DNA of 9,893 bases from contig PXAW01000268.1 of assembly GCA_003567055.1 (NCBI GenBank), positions 1 to 9,893 on the forward strand, written 5' to 3'. Shown here in pieces: positions 1 to 7,552 of the stretch. This stretch comes from Hyphomicrobiales bacterium. Lineage in GTDB: Bacteria; Pseudomonadota; Alphaproteobacteria; Rhizobiales; Beijerinckiaceae. Under the pieces are notes generated by a model that made no database searches, was not told where the DNA came from, and saw only the letters and a list, made by a program, of their open reading frames with translations. Made by a program: the position numbers and the translations under genes. Positions within the stretch are counted from its first letter, which is position 1, and each line of letters starts with the position of its first letter.

Positions 1-1
1 G

Positions 2-1372
2 CATGCCGCCGAATTCGCGGCACCCGAGCGCAGTGAAAGCGTCGACGTCGTCGTCATCGGCGGCGGCATGGCGGGCTGTGCCGCAGCCTTGCAGGCAGCG
101 GAAGCAGGCGCATCCGTCGTCCTCGTCGAGAAGGCGAACCGGATCGGCGGCAACTCGATCCTCGCCGCGGGGACGTTCTCGCTTCCGCTCGAAGACAGCG
201 CCGATGCGCGCGAAGCCTATGTCGAAGACTATTTCAACGTTACCCAGGAACGCGGCGACCGCGCCATCTTCGAGGCGATGGCGCGCGATATCGCGCAGAA
301 TATCGCCTGGCTCGAGGGTCACGGCGCGCAATTCCTCGCAGCGGAAGAGCGCCCGCCGAACCGGGTCGCGGCACGCAATGTCGGCCCCGGCGCATGGGTC
401 GGCATGCCGCCATTCTTCCGCCTGCTCGGCGAGCGCATCGAAGCCCATGGCGGGCGCGTGCTCACCGATGTGAAGGCGCGCCAGCTCCTTGTCGATGAGC
501 GCGGTGCAATCGCCGGATTGCGGGTGCAGGATGAAGACGGGCTGATCGATTACCGTGCACCTGCGGTGATCATCGCCACCGGCGGTTATGCCGCCAATAC
601 GGCGATGCTCGAAGCATTCTCCGATCCCAATGCCGGGGCGCTGATGGTGCGCGGCTATCGCGGGGCGACGGGAGACGGGCATGTCATGGCGCAGGCCGCC
701 GGCGCCGGCATCATAGGCATGGGCGGGATGATGGCGCTGCACATCGCGGCGGTGAGCCCGGAATCGACCGCCGCCGGTCAGCCGGCACGGGCGATCCCCT
801 ATGCGCTGAGCATCAACCGCGAGGGCCGGCGCTTCATCGACGAGTCACGCGGCTATGTCGCCCATGGCAAGGCGGTTCTGGATCAGCCCGAGGGGCTGAC
901 CACGCTGGTCTTCGACCAGACGATCCGCGATCTCGGTCCGGTTTCGGGCGTGCTCGACACCTTCGATCGCCTCGGCCTCGACGTCTATTCCGCCGATACG
1001 ATCGAGGAGCTCGCCGAGAAGGTCGGGCTGCCGCCGCAGGCCACGCGCGAGACCATCGAGGCCTATAATGCCGAGGTCTCGGACGGCGAAGCGCCGGGTG
1101 CCGAGCCGCCCAGGCGCACCCTCGCCCACCGCGTCGAGACGGGCCCGTTCTACGCCCTGCACCCGCTGGTTCCAGGGATCACCCTGACTTTCGGCGGCAT
1201 CATGACCGATGACGAGGCGCGCGTGCTTGAACCCGACGGGCGCGTGATTCCCGGCCTCTATGCGGCTGGCGAGGGGGCGGGCGGCGCCTTCTTCGAGGAT
1301 TACATCGGCGGTGGCGCGCTCACCATGTGCCTCACCATGGGGCGGATCGCCGGGCGTACGGCCACGGGCTGA
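2..1372 (+). CDS. FAD-dependent dehydrogenase, FAD_binding_2 family (tricarballylate dehydrogenase / fumarate reductase flavoprotein-like), 5' partial
   Basis: The reading frame is open to the left window edge, so 456 residues are visible and the true start lies outside. A methionine codon at base 68 is not the start, because it falls inside the dinucleotide fold: VVVIGGGMAG (visible residues 16-25) followed by VVLVEK is the ADP-binding beta-alpha-beta of FAD enzymes. Further family marks are GGNSILAAGTF, the INREGRRFIDE segment (the fumarate reductase arginine region) and the C-terminal FAD segment GLYAAGEGAGG (about residue 418 on). The protein should be a soluble flavoprotein oxidising or reducing a carboxylate or similar substrate. 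The HHTMGG and NRLGG segments that hold substrate-binding His and Arg in flavocytochrome c fumarate reductase read TLTFGG and DYIGGG here, so fumarate reductase is unlikely. TcuA-like or another FAD_binding_2 enzyme fits better. The substrate is unknown. Length suggests only a few residues are missing. Confidence 0.88.
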   Translation, partial: HAAEFAAPERSESVDVVVIGGGMAGCAAALQAAEAGASVVLVEKANRIGGNSILAAGTFSLPLEDSADAREAYVEDYFNVTQERGDRAIFEAMARDIAQNIAWLEGHGAQFLAAEERPPNRVAARNVGPGAWVGMPPFFRLLGERIEAHGGRVLTDVKARQLLVDERGAIAGLRVQDEDGLIDYRAPAVIIATGGYAANTAMLEAFSDPNAGALMVRGYRGATGDGHVMAQAAGAGIIGMGGMMALHIAAVSPESTAAGQPARAIPYALSINREGRRFIDESRGYVAHGKAVLDQPEGLTTLVFDQTIRDLGPVSGVLDTFDRLGLDVYSADTIEELAEKVGLPPQATRETIEAYNAEVSDGEAPGAEPPRRTLAHRVETGPFYALHPLVPGITLTFGGIMTDDEARVLEPDGRVIPGLYAAGEGAGGAFFEDYIGGGALTMCLTMGRIAGRTATG

Positions 1373-1380
1373 AGAAGCGC

Positions 1381-1410
1381 GGGAGGGGTGTTCGCGCAAA
1401 CGCCCCTCCC
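1381..1410 (+). terminator. GC-rich hairpin after the flavoprotein gene, terminator-like
   Basis: Bases 1381-1392 pair with 1399-1410 in a 12-bp stem (one G-T wobble; core GGGAGGGG against CCCCTCCC) with a 6-base loop, 8 bases after the stop codon. No T tract follows, so it may be a weak or Rho-assisted terminator or a 3'-end stabilising hairpin rather than a classical intrinsic terminator. It suggests that the flavoprotein and the next gene are at least partly uncoupled. Confidence 0.6.
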
Positions 1411-1515
1411 CCGTTGCCGCAAACCGGATTGTCTTCGCACGGATAAGATTCCACCCTTGCACTCAGCCGTGATCCGTTCGCCGGGTCGTCAGCACCACGA
1501 GCCGCGAGAGCCCTG

Positions 1516-2538
1516 ATGTCCGATTCCATCCGCATTCCCTTCGACACCCTCGTTGCCCGCCTGGCAGCCATTCTCGAAACCAATGGCTGCGCGCCCTGGG
1601 TGGCGCAGGTGATCGGCCTCAATTGCGCCAGCGCCCAGCGCGACGGCGCCCATAGCCACGGCGTCTTCCGGATGAAGGGCTATGTCTCCACGCTCAATGC
1701 CGGGGGCTGGGTCGATGGCCGGGCCGAGCCGCTGCTCGAAGACGTCGCACCTGGTTTCCTGCGCGTCGACGGCATGAACGGCTTCACCGTGCCCGCCCTG
1801 GCGCGCGCCCGGGACGCGGCGCTCGCGAAGGTGAAGGCGAATGGCTGCGCGGTGCTTGCGATCCGCAATTCGCACCATCTCGGCGCGCTCTCGCTCGATG
1901 TGGAGCCCTTTGCGGATGAGGGCCTGATCGCGCTCTCCTTCATCAATTCCATGGCCTCGGTCGTGCCCCATGGCGGCCGGAAGGCGGCGCTGGGGACCAA
2001 TCCGATCGCCTTCGCCACGCCGCGACGCGATGCGCGCCCCCTGGTCTTCGACATGGCGACCTCGGTCATGGCGCATGGCGATGTCCAGCTCGCCGCCCGC
2101 GAGGGCCGCACCCTCGATGAAGGCGTCGGCGTCGATCGCGACGGCCATCCCACCACCGATCCGAAAGCCGTGGTCGATGGCGGCGCGCTGATGGCCTTCG
2201 GCGGCCACAAGGGCGCGGCGCTCGCGCTGATGGTGGAAGTGATGTGCGGCGCGCTCGTCGGCGGTAAACTCTCTCGCGAGGTCGATCTCAAGCAGCATCC
2301 GGGCGCCCACACCCCGCATACCGGCCAGTCCTTCATCCTGATCGACCCGCAGGCCGGGCGCGGCGCCCTGCCGCCCTTCGTCGACCGGGTCGAGGATCTG
2401 ATGGGCTATCTCACCGATGCCGGCCAGACCCGCCTCCCCGGCGACCGCCGCCACAAGGCCCGCGACGATTCCATGGAAAACGGCGTCCCGGTCTCGACCG
2501 AACTCGTGGCGATGCTGGAGGAGATGGAGCGGGGGTGA
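1516..2538 (+). CDS. Malate/L-lactate dehydrogenase (Ldh_2) family oxidoreductase, probably delta1-piperideine/pyrroline-2-carboxylate reductase-like
   Basis: A complete 340-residue NAD(P)-dependent oxidoreductase, the usual length of the Ldh_2/YlbC-type fold (not the classical Rossmann lactate dehydrogenase). Visible marks are AHSHGVFR (catalytic-region Ser47-His48), NSHHLGAL (118-125), GTNPIAFATPR (160-170), FDMATS with the conserved Asp179, FGGHKGAAL (228-236) and the C-terminal RLPGDRR. The DVEPFADEGL and FGGHKGAAL segments resemble, from memory, the DpkA/LhpD branch, which reduces cyclic imino acids in D-lysine, D-proline and hydroxyproline catabolism. Malate, ureidoglycolate or sulfolactate dehydrogenase activity cannot be excluded. 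The start is chosen by homology; GAGAG at 1506-1510 is a weak ribosome binding site 5 bases upstream. It lies 143 bp after the flavoprotein gene on the same strand, separated by a strong hairpin, so co-transcription is uncertain. Confidence 0.85.
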   Translation: MSDSIRIPFDTLVARLAAILETNGCAPWVAQVIGLNCASAQRDGAHSHGVFRMKGYVSTLNAGGWVDGRAEPLLEDVAPGFLRVDGMNGFTVPALARARDAALAKVKANGCAVLAIRNSHHLGALSLDVEPFADEGLIALSFINSMASVVPHGGRKAALGTNPIAFATPRRDARPLVFDMATSVMAHGDVQLAAREGRTLDEGVGVDRDGHPTTDPKAVVDGGALMAFGGHKGAALALMVEVMCGALVGGKLSREVDLKQHPGAHTPHTGQSFILIDPQAGRGALPPFVDRVEDLMGYLTDAGQTRLPGDRRHKARDDSMENGVPVSTELVAMLEEMERG

Positions 2539-2565
2539 GGTTATCCCCACATCTTCCCGTCAAAT

Positions 2566-2595
2566 TTGCAGAGAATTCGAGAACCCGCTTAAGAC
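2566..2595 (+). promoter_or_regulatory. Possible sigma70-type promoter for the Sel1-repeat gene
   Basis: In a locally AT-richer stretch after the Ldh_2 gene, TTGCAG (2566-2571) is followed after 17 bases by TTAAGA (2589-2594), or after 18 by TAAGAC. Both boxes are only partial matches to consensus. It is supported mainly by position, about 55 bases before the likely start codon. Confidence 0.25.
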
Positions 2596-2650
2596 GAATC
2601 GCAATTTTCAGCGGCTAGCGTGGCCGGCATTGGTTCCCCTGCCTGTCACG

Positions 2651-3187
2651 ATGGTTGTCGCACCCATGCCTGTCATAGCTTTGCCTTTCGCGCGCCGCGC
2701 CGGATTCGCTCTGGCGCTCTTGCTCTTGATGGCTCCCAGTTCCGGTAGCTTTGCCGCCGAAGAATCGTTGGAGGCCGATCTCGCGCGTGGCGTCGAAGCC
2801 TTCCGGGATCGCGACTATGGGAGCGCCCTGCGCTGGCTGGAACCCGTGGCGAATGCGGGTGAGGCACAGGCGCAGTTCATCCTGGGCTTCATGCACCAGA
2901 ACGGACGCGGCGTCCCGGCGGATGCGGAGAAGGGCGCGGCGCTGCTCCGGCAATCGGCCGAGCAGGGCTATGCCTATGCCCAGTTCTCGCTGGCATCGAG
3001 CTATCGCTTCGGTATCGGGGTCGAGCAGGATCTGCTCGACGCCCATCGCTGGCTGCTGCTGGCGGAGCGCAACGGCTACGATCCCGCGCGTCAGATCCGC
3101 ATGGTGATCGAAGCGGAATTGCGACCTGATCAGATCGCGCGCAGCCGCGAGGACGCATTCGCCGAAGCATCCGCCGCGCCCCCCTGA
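2651..3187 (+). CDS. Exported Sel1-repeat (TPR-like) protein
   Basis: A small protein of 178 residues from the ATG at 2651. An ATG at 2666 (173 residues) is equally possible, and neither has a clear ribosome binding site. The N-terminus is a typical signal peptide: basic ARR, a hydrophobic core (GFALALLLLMAP, about 18-29), then a small-residue region with likely cleavage near residues 35-36 (SFAA before EES). The mature part has a short helical repeat followed by two Sel1-like repeats at about 71-106 and 107-142. These are recognised by the A-QF-LG---Q-GRGV--D---G spacing and its second copy with YRFGIGVEQD. Sel1 repeats form alpha-solenoid scaffolds for protein contacts, so a periplasmic adaptor role is plausible, but no partner is identifiable. 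The frame is also open upstream to 2417, but that part overlaps the Ldh_2 gene and lacks family character. The 3' end overlaps the opposing GGDEF-EAL gene by 58 bp. Confidence 0.78.
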   Translation: MVVAPMPVIALPFARRAGFALALLLLMAPSSGSFAAEESLEADLARGVEAFRDRDYGSALRWLEPVANAGEAQAQFILGFMHQNGRGVPADAEKGAALLRQSAEQGYAYAQFSLASSYRFGIGVEQDLLDAHRWLLLAERNGYDPARQIRMVIEAELRPDQIARSREDAFAEASAAPP

Positions 3188-5376
3188 TCGTCTTGCGCCG
3201 GTCCGGTGAGGAGCGCATCCAGCGGCACGGGTCTGCCGTAGAGATAACCCTGGCCGGCGCGGCAGCGGTGCATGCGCAGGAACGCCTCCTGCTCCATCCC
3301 CTCGATACCCTCCGCGATCACTTCGAGCCCGAGGCTCTCACCGAGCGCCAGAACGGCCCTGACGATGGCAGCATCGTCCTCGTCCTGGGTGACGTCGCTG
3401 ACGAAGCTGCGGTCGATCTTCAGACGCGTCAGCGGGTAGCGCTTGAGCAGGCTGAGAGAGGCCCAGCCGGTGCCGTAATCATCGAAGGCGATTCCGATCC
3501 CGCGCGCATGCAGCGCCCGCAATTGCGGGATCACGATCTCGTCCTGATCGAGAATGATGGTCTCGGTGATCTCGAGTTCGAGCGCCTGAGGCGGCAACCC
3601 GGTTTCGGTCAGCGCACGCTCGACACAGGCGACCAGATCGCCGCGATGCAGCTGCACGGGGAAGAGATTGACGCCGATGCGGATGTCTCGCCGGTGATGT
3701 TCGCGCAACTGCATCGCCTGCCGGCAAGCCTCGACCAGAATCCAATTGCCGACATCCGCCGCGATCGGAGCATTTTCGAGCTCGGCGATGAAAGCGCCGG
3801 GCGCCAGCAAGCCGCGTTCCGGGTGATCCCAGCGCAACAATGCCTCGGCCCCGGTGAGCGCGCCGCTTTCGAGATCGACCTGCGGCTGCAGGAACAACCG
3901 GAACTGCCCCTGTGCGAAGGCCGTGTCGAGCGCCCCGCGCAGAGCAAGGCGCTCCTCGAGCCTTGCGCGCATGGCGGCATCGTAGACGACCTTGCGGCCC
4001 ACCCCCGACGTCTTCGCCTCATAGAGCGCGAGATCGGCATTGCCGAGCAGCGCCTCCGTATCGCCGTCAGCCAGCCCGGCAATGCCGAGACCGGCACCGA
4101 GGCGCAGAACCTGGCCGTTGATCTCGAAGGGCTCGGCGAGCGAATCGAGGATCCAGGAGGCGATATCCTCGGTGCTGCTGCGGTCGGTATCCCGGATGAT
4201 GACGCCGAACTCGTCGCCGCCGATACGATAGACCCCGCCAATGGCGAAACAGACCGTCTGTATCCGCCGTGCGGCTTCGCGCAAAACCGCATCGCCGGTG
4301 AGATGGTCGTAGCAATCGTTCACGAGTTTGAAGCCGTCGAGGTCGATCATCAGCAGCGCACCCTGCGCGCGCGCCTCGATCGCCTCACGGATATCCTTGT
4401 GGAGCAGGGTGCGGTTGCCGATGCGGGTCAGCGGATCGAAATGGGCGAGCCGGTAGAGCTGCTCTTCGGCCTGCTTGCGTTGGGTGGCGTCCTTGATGAT
4501 CGCCCCGAAGGCCTTCGTACCGTTCTCTCTCCATTGCGCGACGCTGATCTCGGCCGGAAACTGCGAACCGTCCCGGCGTATGGCCGGCAATTCCACGGTA
4601 TTGCCCACGATCCCGGCGGATTCGCCTTTCAGGTTACGCCGCATGCCGGCGTGGTGGGCCGCGCGCAGATGCTCCGGGATGATGATGTCGAGGCTCCGGC
4701 CGATCGCCTCGCTGGCCTCATAGCCGAACATGGCGGTCGCACCGTCATTCCATTCCGTGATGATGCCCGATCCGCTGGTGCAGATCACCGCATTGGGGGA
4801 GCTGCGCACGAAGGATGCATGCCGGTGTTCGGTCTGAGTCCGGCGCCGTTCCTCGCGACGACGCTCCAGCCGGTCCATGGCGAGGGTGGCGAGATCGGCC
4901 AGCAGTGTCTTTTCGCGCTCATCCAGCGGCGGGCGCGGCCTGGTATCAATCACGCAGACCCGTCCCAGCACGTGATCGTCATCCGTCACCAGCGGTGCGC
5001 CGGCATAAAAGCGCACCTGCGCCTCTCCGGTGACGAAGGGATTGTCGGCAAAGCGCGGATCGCGGGCCGCATCCTCCACGATCAGGATGTCACGGCTGGT
5101 GAGGATGTCGGTATGGCAGAAGGAGGCGTCGCGGGATGTTTTCGCGATCGCGAGGCCATGGCGCCCCGTGAAGGCCTGTTCGCTGGCTCCGACCAGTGAA
5201 ACGGCGCCGATGGGCGCATCGAAGAGCCGGGCGGCGAGCCGGGCGATATGGTCGAAATCCGCCTCCGATCCGCCATCGGGAAGATCATAGCGCGCAAGGG
5301 CGGCCAGCCGGTCCTGCTCGCGGCTTTCACCCATTTGCGACGCGATGACCGGTTCATCGACAGGGCGCGAAGCCAT
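3130..5376 (-). CDS. GAF-PAS-GGDEF-EAL cyclic di-GMP signalling protein
   Basis: A complete 748-residue cytoplasmic protein without membrane segments. A GAF domain (about 30-170, with DPRFADNPFVTGE and FYAGAPL) leads through a charged helix (ERRREERRR) to a PAS domain (about 185-300). A GGDEF domain follows (about 308-465; signature RIGGDEF, 385-390), then an EAL domain (about 475-725). EAL-domain marks are EALLRW (511-516), N570, LELEITET, the DDYGTG pair (632-633), K653 in KIDRSF, AEGIE (688-692) and GQGYLYGRP (708-716). All main phosphodiesterase metal and catalytic positions look intact. The GGDEF signature is intact too, but the RxxD inhibitory site expected before it is absent (FAIG). 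It could thus make or degrade c-di-GMP under GAF/PAS control; the net direction cannot be told. The start is supported by AGGAAGG 9 bases upstream. A low-complexity tail (about 726-748) overlaps the convergent Sel1 gene. Confidence 0.95.
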   Translation of the reverse strand: MASRPVDEPVIASQMGESREQDRLAALARYDLPDGGSEADFDHIARLAARLFDAPIGAVSLVGASEQAFTGRHGLAIAKTSRDASFCHTDILTSRDILIVEDAARDPRFADNPFVTGEAQVRFYAGAPLVTDDDHVLGRVCVIDTRPRPPLDEREKTLLADLATLAMDRLERRREERRRTQTEHRHASFVRSSPNAVICTSGSGIITEWNDGATAMFGYEASEAIGRSLDIIIPEHLRAAHHAGMRRNLKGESAGIVGNTVELPAIRRDGSQFPAEISVAQWRENGTKAFGAIIKDATQRKQAEEQLYRLAHFDPLTRIGNRTLLHKDIREAIEARAQGALLMIDLDGFKLVNDCYDHLTGDAVLREAARRIQTVCFAIGGVYRIGGDEFGVIIRDTDRSSTEDIASWILDSLAEPFEINGQVLRLGAGLGIAGLADGDTEALLGNADLALYEAKTSGVGRKVVYDAAMRARLEERLALRGALDTAFAQGQFRLFLQPQVDLESGALTGAEALLRWDHPERGLLAPGAFIAELENAPIAADVGNWILVEACRQAMQLREHHRRDIRIGVNLFPVQLHRGDLVACVERALTETGLPPQALELEITETIILDQDEIVIPQLRALHARGIGIAFDDYGTGWASLSLLKRYPLTRLKIDRSFVSDVTQDEDDAAIVRAVLALGESLGLEVIAEGIEGMEQEAFLRMHRCRAGQGYLYGRPVPLDALLTGPAQDDQGGAADASANASSRLRAI

Positions 5377-5385
5377 GACCGCAAT

Positions 5386-5392
5386 CCTTCCT
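5386..5392 (-). promoter_or_regulatory. Ribosome binding site of the GGDEF-EAL gene
   Basis: The - strand reads AGGAAGG, 9 bases before the ATG at 5376. This is the best Shine-Dalgarno match in the window and decides the start codon. Confidence 0.75.
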
Positions 5393-5405
5393 GTATCCGC
5401 TGGAA

Positions 5406-5436
5406 TATCCGTCAGTCGGGTACCGGCTGACGGATA
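5406..5436. repeat. Perfect inverted repeat upstream of the GGDEF-EAL gene (proximal)
   Basis: Bases 5406-5415 (TATCCGTCAG) and 5427-5436 (CTGACGGATA) are exact reverse complements. The pairing continues inward for four more pairs (one T-G) to a 3-base loop, giving a 14-bp stem. The repeat lies 30 bases upstream of the ATG and 14 bases from the ribosome binding site. No T tract follows on either strand, so it is not a classical terminator. It could be a dyad operator or a leader hairpin. Confidence 0.7.
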
Positions 5437-5464
5437 AAGTGATGCTCCGAAACAACAACCTAGC

Positions 5465-5501
5465 GTCCTTTCCGAGCTGACCCGGCCAGGTCGGAAAGGG
5501 C
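5465..5501. repeat. Second inverted repeat upstream of the GGDEF-EAL gene (distal)
   Basis: CCTTTCCGA (5467-5475) and TCGGAAAGG (5491-5499) are exact reverse complements, extended outward by a T-G and a G-C pair. A short inner CTG/CAG stem is possible past one mismatch. It lies 28 bases from the first repeat and is unrelated to it in sequence. No T-rich tail follows on either strand. Confidence 0.6.
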
Positions 5502-5821
5502 TCGAAAGCTCGAAGGCCTGTTAATCCTCATGACCAAATCCCCGATTGCTCTTTGTATTCTTCGCTACCTAAAGGTATTCCGTAAAGTCAAAATTACACT
5601 AAGACTGTTTATCTTCGCTTAATCGAAATATCTGAACGGTATTGCCACAGGGGGATTCACTCTGATTTTTCTGGAGACGCTGTTCCAACCACCAGAATCG
5701 CTGAAATTCATGGCAAAGCATCATTCTGTCAGGCACGGCGCAGTCAGCCCGAGAATTGAAATCCGGTCGAGGCGACAGAAACAGACGGCGTGCCGTCGTC
5801 GTTTGGCCGAAGATCGATTTG
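5502..5821. other. Intergenic stretch without a supportable gene
   Basis: Part of the 511-bp gap between the GGDEF-EAL start and the end of the first chemoreceptor. It is clearly AT-richer around 5520-5640, as expected for promoter DNA reading into the GGDEF-EAL gene, but no -35/-10 pair is convincing. A 6-bp dyad GACGGC/GCCGTC sits at 5784-5797. No reading frame with protein-like composition was found on either strand, and no RNA gene was recognised. Confidence 0.5.
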
Positions 5822-5857
5822 AATAAAACCGCCCGCGACACATTCGTATCGCGGGCG
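5822..5857 (-). terminator. Intrinsic terminator of the first chemoreceptor gene
   Basis: CGCCCGCGA (5830-5838) and TCGCGGGCG (5849-5857) form a perfect 9-bp GC stem with a 10-base loop, 30 bases past the stop codon at 5888. On the - strand the stem is followed by GGTTTTATT, a proper T-rich tail, so direction and function are well supported. Confidence 0.85.
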
Positions 5858-5887
5858 ACAAACCGGCTGCCTTGTGAATCAGGAATG

Positions 5888-7552
5888 TCAGCCCGCGCGC
5901 ACGCGCTGGAGGAACTGCGAGACTTCATTCTCCAGGCTCCCGGCATTTTCCGAGAGCTCGTTGGCCGAGGTGAGCAACTGCTCGGAGGCCGAGGCTGTAT
6001 GGCCCGACGCTTCGCGCACCTGGGCGATGTTGTCGGTCGATTCCTGCGTGCCGCGCGCGGCTTCCGCCACGTTGCGTGCAATCTCGCCGCTGGCCGCCTG
6101 CTGCTCTTCCACCGCTGCGGCGACGGAGCCGGCAAGTGCGCTCATCTCCTCGATCTGCTGGGCAATCGCCCCGATCGCCGCCACCGATTTCTGCGAGATG
6201 CCCTGCATGCCGGTGATCTGGGAAGCGATTTCCTCGGTCGCCTTCGCGGTCTGGTCGGCGAGGCCCTTCACCTCGGCCGCGACCACCGCGAAGCCCTTGC
6301 CGGCTTCACCGGCGCGGGCGGCCTCGATCGTGGCGTTGAGCGCCAGAAGGTTGGTCTGCTCGGCGATCGCGCTGATCATGGCGATCACCTCGCCGATCTT
6401 CTGGGCCGATGCGGAAAGCTCGGAGACCAGCCCGTTCGTCTCGCGCGCCTGCTCGACGGCTGCGGCGGATTTCGTCGCCGATTGTGCGACCTGGGAACCG
6501 ATTTCCTGCGATGACGCCGCGAGCTGCTCGGTCGCCGTGGCGACGGCCTGGACGTTCGCTGCGGTCTGTTCGGCTGCGGATGCGACCGAGGCCGATTGCA
6601 CATTGGTTTCTTCCGCTGTCGACGACAGCGAGCGGGCCGTGGCCTCGAGCTCCGTCGAGGAGGAAGAGAGCTGGCGCACGAGACCGCCGACCTTCTGCTC
6701 GAACTCGTCGGCCATTTTCACCAGCGCCGCACGTTTTTCTGCCTCGGCTTCCGCTTCGCGTGCCTTGGCCTGCTCTTCCATATCCCTGTTGCGCTGAAGC
6801 GCCTCGCGGAAGACGGCGAGCGCTGCGGCCATGGCGCCGACTTCGTCCTTGCGATCACGTGCGGGGATCTCGGTGGTGAGGTCACCATCGGAGACCCGCT
6901 TCATGGCGGCGGTCAAACCGGTCACGGGGGTGACGATGGAGCGGGCGAGGAAGAACGCGATCAGGCCACCGAGGACCAGCCCGATCACAGTGGCCCACAT
7001 GGCGATCTGTTCGGCAGCTTCAAGCGTCGCATTTACCACCGGCCCGATCGCGTCGCGGCGCTCATCGAAGGCCTCAGCCGCTCCGGTGAGCTGCGACGAA
7101 ATCCGTGTGCCGGAGGGCCCGAGACGCGCAATTGCCGCGTTACCGGTGACGTTATCGCGCACCAGAAGCTCGAACATGGCCTGATATTCGGTCAAGGCCG
7201 TGTGCAGCCCCTCAATCTCGGCCGCCGTTTCTGCATTTGTGATGACTTCACGGAGTCCGGCATATTCCTGAAAGGCCTCCTCCAGCATGACGCGGGCACG
7301 CTGAAGCGCTGCATCGTTTCCGGTCCGCAGGAAGTTCTCGGCATTGATGCGCGCATCATAGAAATCGCCACGCATATCCATCAGATTGGCCGAAACCACC
7401 GCCACTTCACGATATTCATCGAACAGATCGTCGGCCTGATAGAGCGACAGCGTCGAATTTCCGGAGACACCGGCAAAGATCAGCAAAACCAACCCGAAGG
7501 CCCAACTGATACGGGCTTTGATGGAGAGATTCTTCATAACGCCGTTCATCAT
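5888..7552 (-). CDS. Methyl-accepting chemotaxis protein (chemoreceptor 1)
   Basis: A 554-residue transmembrane chemoreceptor. TM1 is at about 14-33, followed by a roughly 150-residue, probably all-helical periplasmic sensor (about 34-183) resembling four-helix-bundle sensors, and TM2 at about 184-206. The HAMP domain spans about 203-255 (P209, DEVG 236-239). A coiled-coil signalling domain runs to the end, with the kinase-control tip [34 protein letters not shown] core around 396-425. Likely methylation pairs are E328-Q329, E342-Q343 and E482-E483, by fit to the small-x-x-EE-x-x-small consensus. The C-terminus (FLQRVRAG) lacks the CheR/CheB-binding pentapeptide. It should signal through CheA/CheW encoded elsewhere; the ligand is unknown. 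The start is ambiguous: ATGs occur at 7552, 7549 and 7537, and the last gives [11 protein letters not shown], a typical receptor N-terminus, but no ribosome binding site is clear. The signalling half is nearly identical to chemoreceptor 2. Confidence 0.95.
   Translation of the reverse strand: MMNGVMKNLSIKARISWAFGLVLLIFAGVSGNSTLSLYQADDLFDEYREVAVVSANLMDMRGDFYDARINAENFLRTGNDAALQRARVMLEEAFQEYAGLREVITNAETAAEIEGLHTALTEYQAMFELLVRDNVTGNAAIARLGPSGTRISSQLTGAAEAFDERRDAIGPVVNATLEAAEQIAMWATVIGLVLGGLIAFFLARSIVTPVTGLTAAMKRVSDGDLTTEIPARDRKDEVGAMAAALAVFREALQRNRDMEEQAKAREAEAEAEKRAALVKMADEFEQKVGGLVRQLSSSSTELEATARSLSSTAEETNVQSASVASAAEQTAANVQAVATATEQLAASSQEIGSQVAQSATKSAAAVEQARETNGLVSELSASAQKIGEVIAMISAIAEQTNLLALNATIEAARAGEAGKGFAVVAAEVKGLADQTAKATEEIASQITGMQGISQKSVAAIGAIAQQIEEMSALAGSVAAAVEEQQAASGEIARNVAEAARGTQESTDNIAQVREASGHTASASEQLLTSANELSENAGSLENEVSQFLQRVRAG

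Noticed and set aside
1489..2550. 353-codon - strand open frame covering the Ldh_2 gene
   Set aside because: Arg/Gly/His-rich translation without recognisable motifs; the + strand frame is a clear Ldh_2 protein.
3193..5199. Long + strand open frame (668 codons) opposite the GGDEF-EAL gene
   Set aside because: A high-GC shadow of the real gene: no domain motifs, composition dominated by Arg/Ala/Gly/Asp, while the - strand frame has every GGDEF/EAL signature.
5599..6135. 178-codon - strand frame extending into the gap right of the GGDEF-EAL gene
   Set aside because: Its first half is an out-of-frame reading of the chemoreceptor 1 end and its remainder has no protein-like pattern; it also runs through the terminator at 5822-5857.
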